This document shows positions 1-5,125 of a stretch of 5,125 nt of DNA, in pieces. Location: NCBI GenBank assembly GCA_937959095.1, contig CALGLY010000118.1, forward strand, positions 1 through 5,125. The letters are read 5' to 3'. The notes beneath the pieces are model-generated. The model was not told the origin of the DNA and searched no databases. It saw only the letters and a list, made by a program, of their open reading frames with translations. Made by a program: the position numbers and the translations under genes. Source of the stretch: an uncultured Saprospiraceae bacterium (GTDB taxonomy: Bacteria; Bacteroidota; Bacteroidia; Chitinophagales; Saprospiraceae). Each line of letters starts with the position of its first letter. The first letter of the stretch is position 1.

Positions 1-2393
1 ATAAGCTGCACACGGCTATCAATATACTGGGTCTAGCTATTGGAATAAGTGCTTGCTTCACGATTTTTCAGATTGTAAAATATGAAAAGAGTTTTGATAC
101 CTTCCATCCCGGGAAGGAACACATTTATCGCGTTTATACTCAGTTTAGTGGCACTTCTAATCATGTGAGTGGGGGTGTTTGTATGCCGTTTGCACCCGCT
201 ATCGAAGAGCAAGTAACGGGTTTAGAATCGGTTGCTCCTATCTATACGATTTACCGAGCAAAAGCAAGCATAAATAGTGGCAGCGCGAAGGCTGAAACCT
301 TCAAGGATTTAAAGAAGGTGTCTTTTGTATCATCTGCTTTTTTTGAAATATTTTCGACTTATGAATGGCTAGATGGCTCGCCCGAAACAGCACTGGCACA
401 ACCGAACGAAGTCGTACTTACCGAAAGTGCCGTACAGCGTTATTTCGGCTTTCAAGATGTGACGGCAGCCGTTGGGAAAACAATTGTTTATCAAGACTCG
501 CTTGCTGTTATAGTGAGTGGTGTCGTAGCAGATTTACAACAACCAACCGACTTTATTTTCACAGATTTCATTTCTTATAGTACCCTCGAAAATTCTTGGA
601 TGAAAAAACAAGTTCCATTCGATCAATGGAGTAGTTTTTATAGCAATACACAGCTTTTTATCAAGAAGCAGGTAGGAGCGGACAATCAACAATTGATGGC
701 ACAGTTCGATGCTGTTTTATTGCAGAATGACCCACCTGGAGAAGAGGATAAAGGAGATGCTACTAACTTCAAATTACAGCCGCTTGCAGATATGCACAGT
801 AACACGGAATTAAATAAATTTCCACGCTCGATGGCAGCTATTCCGCGCTCTACACTTTACGCATTGATGTCGATTGCAGGAATTTTGCTACTTATTGCAA
901 GCATCAATTTCATTAACTTATCGACAGCACAATCCTTGCAGCGTAGCAAAGAAGTAGGTGTGCGAAAAGTGTTGGGAAGTGATAGAGGACACCTTATTAA
1001 GCAGTTTTTGAGCGAAACGACTTTACTCACAACAGCGGCAGTAATTCTATCGGTTGTGTTTTCGCAAGCGAGTTTCCAGTACTTCCAAGAATTTCTACCC
1101 GAAGGATTGACTTTCCAACTGTTTCAGCCAAGTACTTTACTTTTTCTTGGCGCGACTATTGTGGTGGTAAGCCTATTGTCTGGTTTCTATCCAGCATTTA
1201 TTTTGTCTTCTTTTTCGCCTATCGTTGCTTTGAAAAATCAGACGGCACAATTGCAGAAAGGGAATAGCAGTAACTGGGTTCGGAAAGGCTTAATCGTACT
1301 ACAATTTGGGATTGCGTTAGTCCTTATTTCAGGTACATTTATTGTAGGGCAGCAGCTCCAATATATGCTCAATAAAGACTTGGGTTTTCATAAAGATGCT
1401 ATCGTTAATCTCTATACCTCTTGGCGACAGCCAGCAGAGAAGAGGGCTTTATTGCGTGCAGAAATCGCTCGCCTTCCAGAGGTAGAGCAATTATCTATGC
1501 ACAATGCACCACCTACCCAAGATGGACACATTAGTGCTGCCTTTCAGTTTGATGTGAATGGCGAACAAGAAAAACACCAAATCAAAGGGAAAATTATAGA
1601 TGAAAACTACTTGGATTTATATGGTATTGACTTAGTGGCAGGACGGGAACTATTGCCAAGCGATACCATTAAAGAATACCTAATTACTGAAGAAACAGTA
1701 AAGCTGATGGGTTTTAATAATCCAGAAGAAGCAATTGGAAAAGTGGTAAAGCGAGAACGTGGCGGGGGGTATCCTGTGGTAGGTGTTACTAAGAATTTTC
1801 ATCATCAGAATTTGAGAACGAAAATAGAGCCGCTTATAATGAATATGCACAAACGCACTTTCTGCATGGGCATAAAACTGAATACAAAAGACATGGCAGC
1901 CACGATGCTCAAGGTGAAAGCAATATGGCAAAAAATATATCCTGAAGTTGATTTTAATCCACGCTTTTTTGATGAATCAATTGCGAAGCAATACGAAAGC
2001 GAACAACGCACTGCCAAGCTAATGCGTACTGCAACGGGCATAGCGATTTTCATTTCTTGCATTGGACTGTTTGGTTTAGTCTCCTTTTCAGTAGCCCGCC
2101 GCACACGCGAAATCGGAATTCGGAAAGTTTTAGGCGCGTCTGTGCCGAGTATTGTGGCACTACTTTCTAAAGACTTTATAGTCTTGGTTATCGTAGCAAT
2201 TTTGCTGGCTTCACCCATTGCATGGTGGCTCTCCCAAAACTGGTTGAGTGACTTTGCTTACCGCATCGAAGTGCAATGGTGGATGTTCGCCTTAGCTGGG
2301 TTAATAGCAGTATGTGTTGCCTTTTTGACCGTAAGTTTTCAAAGTATCAAAGCTGCTTTAGCGAATCCTGTTGAATCACTGCGAAATGAATAA
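1..2393 (+). CDS. Duplicated MacB/FtsX-type ABC transporter permease (permease A), 5'-partial
   Basis: Inner-membrane permease subunit of an ABC transporter of the MacB/FtsX/LolE type; the substrate is unknown. The reading frame is open from the left edge (first full codon at 3) to TAA at 2391-2393, giving 796 visible residues. An internal GTG at 165 is not the start, because the 54 codons before it encode membrane helix 1 (residues about 5-27, AINILGLAIG...) and the family motif FDTFH...IYRV just after it. By alignment with permease B about 16 residues are missing. Order seen: TM1; periplasmic domain 1 (about 28-282, with TALAQPNEVVLTES and GKTI); TM2-TM5 (about 283-306, 339-357, 377-400, 428-451) with the cytoplasmic coupling motif KEVGVRKVLGS at 316-326; periplasmic domain 2 (about 452-675, with VVGVTKNFHHQNL at 592-604); TM6-TM8 (about 676-698, 724-744, 759-780) with REIGIRKVLGAS at 702-713; C-terminus ANPVESLRNE. 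MacB-type permease units are about 400 residues, so this is two units fused, resembling the acidobacterial duplicated orphan permeases (ADOP). No frameshift is seen. Confidence 0.93.
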   Translation, partial: KLHTAINILGLAIGISACFTIFQIVKYEKSFDTFHPGKEHIYRVYTQFSGTSNHVSGGVCMPFAPAIEEQVTGLESVAPIYTIYRAKASINSGSAKAETFKDLKKVSFVSSAFFEIFSTYEWLDGSPETALAQPNEVVLTESAVQRYFGFQDVTAAVGKTIVYQDSLAVIVSGVVADLQQPTDFIFTDFISYSTLENSWMKKQVPFDQWSSFYSNTQLFIKKQVGADNQQLMAQFDAVLLQNDPPGEEDKGDATNFKLQPLADMHSNTELNKFPRSMAAIPRSTLYALMSIAGILLLIASINFINLSTAQSLQRSKEVGVRKVLGSDRGHLIKQFLSETTLLTTAAVILSVVFSQASFQYFQEFLPEGLTFQLFQPSTLLFLGATIVVVSLLSGFYPAFILSSFSPIVALKNQTAQLQKGNSSNWVRKGLIVLQFGIALVLISGTFIVGQQLQYMLNKDLGFHKDAIVNLYTSWRQPAEKRALLRAEIARLPEVEQLSMHNAPPTQDGHISAAFQFDVNGEQEKHQIKGKIIDENYLDLYGIDLVAGRELLPSDTIKEYLITEETVKLMGFNNPEEAIGKVVKRERGGGYPVVGVTKNFHHQNLRTKIEPLIMNMHKRTFCMGIKLNTKDMAATMLKVKAIWQKIYPEVDFNPRFFDESIAKQYESEQRTAKLMRTATGIAIFISCIGLFGLVSFSVARRTREIGIRKVLGASVPSIVALLSKDFIVLVIVAILLASPIAWWLSQNWLSDFAYRIEVQWWMFALAGLIAVCVAFLTVSFQSIKAALANPVESLRNE

Positions 2394-2418
2394 TTGTAAT
2401 GAAGCATTGATTGCGTTT

Positions 2419-2446
2419 TCAATTTTCAATTATCCATTTTCAATTA
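2419..2446. repeat. 7-nt tandem repeat, four TCAATT-like units, upstream of permease B
   Basis: Four consecutive heptads can be read directly: TCAATTT, TCAATTA, TCCATTT, TCAATTA (consensus TCMATTW). The array lies in the 65-nt gap after permease A and ends 12 nt before the ATG at 2459. A second array with the same core (AATTATCCATTTTCAATT) lies before permease C at the same distance. AT-rich repeats of this style occur between genes in Bacteroidota, from general familiarity; a role here is not known. It could be a dispersed intergenic repeat, or it could act in the leader as an unstructured A/T-rich region favouring ribosome loading. Confidence 0.75.
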
Positions 2447-2461
2447 AAGAAATACACCATG
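2447..2461 (+). promoter_or_regulatory. Translation initiation region of permease B (A-rich leader, start ATG at 2459)
   Basis: The 12 nt before the ATG read AAGAAATACACC. There is no GGAGG-type ribosome binding site, only a weak AAAGAAA purine stretch, which is usual in Bacteroidota. The start at 2459 is preferred over the in-frame TTG at 2411 because the resulting protein begins MFRNYIKIAFRS, the typical N-terminus of this family and nearly the same as permease C (MFKNYIKIAFRQ), and because the extra 16 codons would be encoded by the heptad repeat. Confidence 0.65.
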
Positions 2462-4882
2462 TTTAGAAATTATATCAAAATTGCCTTTCGTAGCCTTTGG
2501 AAAAACAAGTTGTTTACAGGTATCAATATTGTGGGCTTGAGCATTGGGATTGCGGCTGTTTTGTTGCTCTATCGAGTGGTGAGTTATGAGTGGAATTTTA
2601 ATACCAATTTTGAAAACTATGACCGTATAGTACGCGTAGTTTCCGAAGATCGTGAAGATGATGGTGATCCGTATACCGTAGGTTTGCCTATACCTGCGAT
2701 GGAGGAATTAGAAACAACAATTCCCCAATTTGAAAAGACTGCACGTATACGACAGCTTTGGAATATGATTACCGTACCCAATCCTGATGGTAATAATCCG
2801 ATTAAGAAATTTGCCCTAGAAAAAGGAGATGCTTTTTTTACAGAATCTAGCTTTTTAGAGATTTTTGATTTCCCAGCACTAAGCGGCGATATGAAAACAG
2901 CATTAACAAAACCCAATAGCATAGTGCTGGTGAAATCTTGGGCAGAAAAATGTTTTGACGGCTGGGAAAATGCGCTTGGCAAAACCATTCTGATTGATAA
3001 TGTGCTTCCTTTTACCGTCACAGGCGTGTTGGAAGATTTACCAGAGCGTTGCGATTTCACCTTTCCTTATCTTGTATCTTACAAAACCCTAGAAAGTCAG
3101 AAAAGTTATTTTGGCTATGATAGTAATTGGCAAAGCTGTAGTTCCAACGATCAATTTTATGCCTTACTACAAAATACGGAACAACTAGCAACAGCCCAAG
3201 AAAATGTATCAGCCGTTGGCAAAAAACATTATATAAATGATGCAGGGATTCAAGAGCGTGTACATCTTCTACAGCCGATTTCTGAGCTTCATTTCGATGA
3301 AAATCATCAAAATTCAGGCGATCATGTTATTAGCAAAAGTAGATTGAGAATTTTAGGATTAATTGGGTTATTGATTTTAATAATGGCTTGTTTTAATTTC
3401 ATCAATCTTGCTACTGCACAAGCTAGTCTACGCACCAAAGAAGTCGGTGTCCGCAAAACGCTTGGTGGGCAGCGTGGGCAACTAATCGCGCAGTTTATGA
3501 CAGAAACAGGAATGACTGTGCTGACTTCGGTAGGGCTAGGCATCGGACTTGCTGCACTTTGTACGCCTTTGCTCAAGTATATTTCGGATGTACCAGATGA
3601 GGTTGCTTTTTTCACACGGCCCGAAGTTTGGGGTGTAGCGGGTATCATTACCGTTGCCGTCACTTTGTTAGCGGGGCTTTATCCTTCTTTCAGTTTAGCT
3701 TCTTTTCAGCCTATCGAGGCACTTAAAAATAAAATTAGTAATCGTCATTTTGCTGGCGCAAATATTAGGAAATCCTTAGTGGTCTTGCAATTTTTCATTG
3801 CACAAGGACTCATTATTGGTGTCATCATCACGCTATTACAACTCGATTATATTCGTTCAAAAGATTTAGGTTTTAGGCAAGATTTGGTTTATAATTTCTT
3901 CTTCAATTCGGATGAAGCGACCATAGCACGACAGAATAGTTTGAAACAAAAATTGCAGCAACTCCCAAATATTGAATCAGTAAGTTTAAGTAGTGATTAT
4001 CCGATGTCTGGTAATACCTCATCCACGAATTTTTACTTTGCTAATAATCCAGAAGATGAAGATTTTTATCTAGCCTTAAAATATGCCGATCCTGATTTTC
4101 AGGAAGCCTATGGCATCGAATTGGTAGCTGGTAAGTGGATGACTCCTTCAGATACGATGCGTGAATTGGTAGTAAATGAAATACTACTTGATAAACTCGG
4201 AATAGCCACTCCAGAAGAAATAATAGGGCAACATATTCGAATGGGACGTAGAAAAATGCCCATTGTCGGCGTGATGAAAGATTTTCATACGCACTCGCTT
4301 CATCGCGAACGCTTGCCACTAGCAATGACTACAAGGAAGACAAAATATTGGCTAGCAAGTATGAAAGTTAAACCCAACGATATTGGATCCACTACCGCAG
4401 CCGTACAAACGGTCTTCAATGAGGTGCTACCCGAACAGGTTTTTGACGCTAAATTTTACAATGAAGAAATCGCGGAAATGTATGAGGCAGATGATCGTTT
4501 GGCGGCTACTTGCTGGGGTTTTGGCTTGTTGGCTATCTTTATTTCTTGTCTTGGACTATTCGGTCTAGCAGCACATGCAGCCACACAGCGCACCAAAGAA
4601 ATCGGTATCCGAAAGGTGCTAGGCGCAAGCGTGGGGAGTTTGGTCAGTATGCTTTCCAAAGACTTCCTATTGTTGGTCGTCATTGCCTTATTGGTTGCAT
4701 CGCCCATTGCTTGGTATTTGATGCAGCAATGGCTCAATGAATTTGTGTATCGCATCGACATTCAGTGGTGGGTATTTGTGTTAGCAGGTTTGGCAGCGGT
4801 GCTTGTTGCCTTTCTGACGGTGAGTTTTCAATCGGTGAAAGCCGCTTTGGCGAATCCTATTGAATCACTTCGGAATGAGTAA
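2459..4882 (+). CDS. Duplicated MacB/FtsX-type ABC transporter permease (permease B), complete
   Basis: Complete inner-membrane permease of 807 residues, paralogue of its upstream neighbour; substrate unknown. ATG at 2459 gives the family N-terminus MFRNYIKIAFRS; stop TAA at 4880-4882. Order seen: short basic cytoplasmic N-terminus; TM1 about 18-41; periplasmic domain 1 about 42-294 (TALTKPNSIVL, GKTI, VTGVLEDLPE); TM2-TM5 about 295-318, 350-370, 390-412, 439-462 with the coupling motif KEVGVRKTLGG at 327-337 and the SFQPIEALK motif after TM4; periplasmic domain 2 about 463-684 (KDLGF after TM5, IVGVMKDFHTHSL at 602-614); TM6-TM8 about 685-708, 735-754, 769-790 with KEIGIRKVLGAS at 713-724; C-terminus ANPIESLRNE. 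It carries no Walker motifs, so it needs a separate ATPase. The post-TM1 motif is divergent: NTNFENYDRIVRV instead of the FDxFH...IYRV seen in permease A. The periplasmic part of domain 1 has three cysteines (165, 197, 227) absent at matching places in A. It lies 65 nt after A and 73 nt before C, on the same strand and probably in the same operon. Confidence 0.95.
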   Translation: MFRNYIKIAFRSLWKNKLFTGINIVGLSIGIAAVLLLYRVVSYEWNFNTNFENYDRIVRVVSEDREDDGDPYTVGLPIPAMEELETTIPQFEKTARIRQLWNMITVPNPDGNNPIKKFALEKGDAFFTESSFLEIFDFPALSGDMKTALTKPNSIVLVKSWAEKCFDGWENALGKTILIDNVLPFTVTGVLEDLPERCDFTFPYLVSYKTLESQKSYFGYDSNWQSCSSNDQFYALLQNTEQLATAQENVSAVGKKHYINDAGIQERVHLLQPISELHFDENHQNSGDHVISKSRLRILGLIGLLILIMACFNFINLATAQASLRTKEVGVRKTLGGQRGQLIAQFMTETGMTVLTSVGLGIGLAALCTPLLKYISDVPDEVAFFTRPEVWGVAGIITVAVTLLAGLYPSFSLASFQPIEALKNKISNRHFAGANIRKSLVVLQFFIAQGLIIGVIITLLQLDYIRSKDLGFRQDLVYNFFFNSDEATIARQNSLKQKLQQLPNIESVSLSSDYPMSGNTSSTNFYFANNPEDEDFYLALKYADPDFQEAYGIELVAGKWMTPSDTMRELVVNEILLDKLGIATPEEIIGQHIRMGRRKMPIVGVMKDFHTHSLHRERLPLAMTTRKTKYWLASMKVKPNDIGSTTAAVQTVFNEVLPEQVFDAKFYNEEIAEMYEADDRLAATCWGFGLLAIFISCLGLFGLAAHAATQRTKEIGIRKVLGASVGSLVSMLSKDFLLLVVIALLVASPIAWYLMQQWLNEFVYRIDIQWWVFVLAGLAAVLVAFLTVSFQSVKAALANPIESLRNE

Positions 4883-4883
4883 T

Positions 4884-4929
4884 TAATGGAAAATTAAAGT
4901 GCATTTAATTCATTTTTAATTATCCATTT
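4884..4929. repeat. Imperfect inverted repeat between permeases B and C
   Basis: The arm TAATGGAAAATTAAA (4884-4898) pairs with TTTAATTATCCATTT (4915-4929) at 13 of 15 positions, around a 16-nt loop. The 5' arm begins two bases after the stop codon of permease B, and the 3' arm overlaps units 2 and 3 of the heptad array. The stem is almost all A-T pairs with two G-C pairs and is not followed by a clean T-run, so a classical intrinsic terminator is not supported. A weak transcript hairpin or mRNA-processing site is possible, and chance in AT-rich DNA cannot be excluded. Confidence 0.4.
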
Positions 4930-4943
4930 TCAATTCTCAATTA
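4909..4943. repeat. 7-nt tandem repeat, five TCAATT-like units, upstream of permease C
   Basis: Five consecutive heptads: TTCATTT, TTAATTA, TCCATTT, TCAATTC, TCAATTA. The core AATTATCCATTTTCAATT is identical to the array at 2419-2446; this copy has one extra TCAATTC unit. It ends 12 nt before the ATG at 4956, exactly as the first array does before permease B. The first two units are degenerate, so the array could also be counted as three good units plus two decayed ones. Confidence 0.7.
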
Positions 4944-4958
4944 AAAAGAAACACCATG
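4944..4958 (+). promoter_or_regulatory. Translation initiation region of permease C (A-rich leader, start ATG at 4956)
   Basis: The 12 nt before the ATG read AAAAGAAACACC, close to the AAGAAATACACC before permease B. No GGAGG-type ribosome binding site is present. The region 4951-4987 matches 2454-2490 at 34 of 37 positions, covering the last five leader bases and the first codons of both genes, which supports the ATG at 4956 as the real start. Confidence 0.6.
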
Positions 4959-5125
4959 TTTAAAAATTATATAAAAATTGCCTTCCGGCAGCTTCGGAAA
5001 CACAAGCTATTTTCGGCACTCAATATTTTTGGTTTAGCCACCAGTATGTCGGTTTGTTTGCTGCTGATTATGATAATCGCGGATCAATATGGTTATGATG
5101 ACTTTCATGATAATGGAAATCGGAT
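4956..5125 (+). CDS. MacB/FtsX-type ABC transporter permease (permease C), 3'-partial
   Basis: The first 56 codons of a third permease, cut by the right edge of the window. The visible part begins MFKNYIKIAFRQLRKHKLFS, matching the N-terminus of permease B (MFRNYIKIAFRS...KNKLFT). A hydrophobic helix follows at about residues 18-42 (ALNIFGLATS..., then a run rich in Leu, Ile and Met), corresponding to TM1. After it comes YDDFHDNGNR, the family's FDxFH...R motif at the entrance of periplasmic domain 1. The domain architecture beyond this point cannot be seen; a full-length duplicated permease of about 800 residues is expected from its neighbours. It starts 73 nt after permease B on the same strand and is probably co-transcribed with it. 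Confidence 0.88.
   Translation, partial: MFKNYIKIAFRQLRKHKLFSALNIFGLATSMSVCLLLIMIIADQYGYDDFHDNGNR

Noticed and set aside
365..580. Plus-strand out-of-frame open frame inside permease A, and similar ones at 4383-4568 and 4510-4740 inside permease B
   Set aside because: They overlap conserved periplasmic or membrane coding sequence in another frame and show no protein-like features.
1680..2218. Two minus-strand open frames opposite permease A
   Set aside because: They lie wholly within a well-supported coding gene, encode no recognisable domain, and are best explained as antisense shadows.
2411..2458. In-frame TTG start adding 16 residues to permease B
   Set aside because: The extension is translated from the heptad repeat, has no family counterpart, and the ATG at 2459 gives the standard MFRNYIKIAF N-terminus shared with permease C.
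2394..2458. Possible promoter or terminator between permeases A and B
   Set aside because: No TTG/TAnnTTTG pair with suitable spacing is seen. The only hairpin (AATG-AAG-CATT at 2398-2408) has a 4-bp stem and no T-run directly after it.
2617..4761. Minus-strand open frames opposite permease B (2617-3060, 3322-3663, 4041-4325, 4456-4761)
   Set aside because: All are antisense to a complete conserved gene, low-complexity in appearance and without leaders or family motifs.
2419..4943. Heptad arrays as a CRISPR array or insertion-sequence ends
   Set aside because: The units are only 7 nt with no spacers, and there is no transposase, terminal inverted repeat or target-site duplication around them.

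Overview
The window is a stretch of a tandem cluster of ABC-transporter-type permease genes, all on the + strand and, as far as visible, transcribed in one direction. It holds the nearly complete 3' part of one permease gene (1-2393), one complete paralogue (2459-4882) and the first 56 codons of a third (4956 to the right edge). The proteins are the large 'duplicated' MacB/FtsX-type permeases of about 800 residues: two successive copies of a unit made of a MacB-like periplasmic domain plus an FtsX-type transmembrane domain, giving eight predicted membrane helices. No ATPase, membrane-fusion protein or regulator is encoded here.

The organism is most likely a member of Bacteroidota. The evidence is the protein family style (phrases such as RKVLGAS, GVMKDFH, ANPIESLRNE), the AT-leaning composition, the absence of a GGAGG-type Shine-Dalgarno sequence with A-rich leaders instead, and short AT-rich intergenic repeats built from TCAATT-like units. 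I cannot name a genus from this sequence.

Layout: 1-2393 permease A (5' end outside the window, about 16 codons missing by comparison with gene B); 2394-2458 a 65-nt gap with a four-unit heptad repeat; 2459-4882 permease B (807 aa); 4883-4955 a 73-nt gap with a five-unit heptad repeat and an imperfect inverted repeat; 4956-5125 start of permease C. No gene-free stretch exceeds 75 bases. Neither gap contains a recognisable Bacteroidota promoter (TTG / TAnnTTTG) or a GC-rich hairpin followed by a T-run, so co-transcription is the simplest reading.

By family knowledge, such permeases sit in the inner membrane and couple ATP hydrolysis by a separate MacB/LolD-like ATPase to movements of their periplasmic domains (efflux, lipoprotein handling or stress sensing). 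The substrate cannot be read from sequence. The most interesting non-coding signal is the pair of 7-nt-periodic arrays, each ending exactly 12 nt before a permease start codon, inside a leader that is nearly identical between genes B and C.
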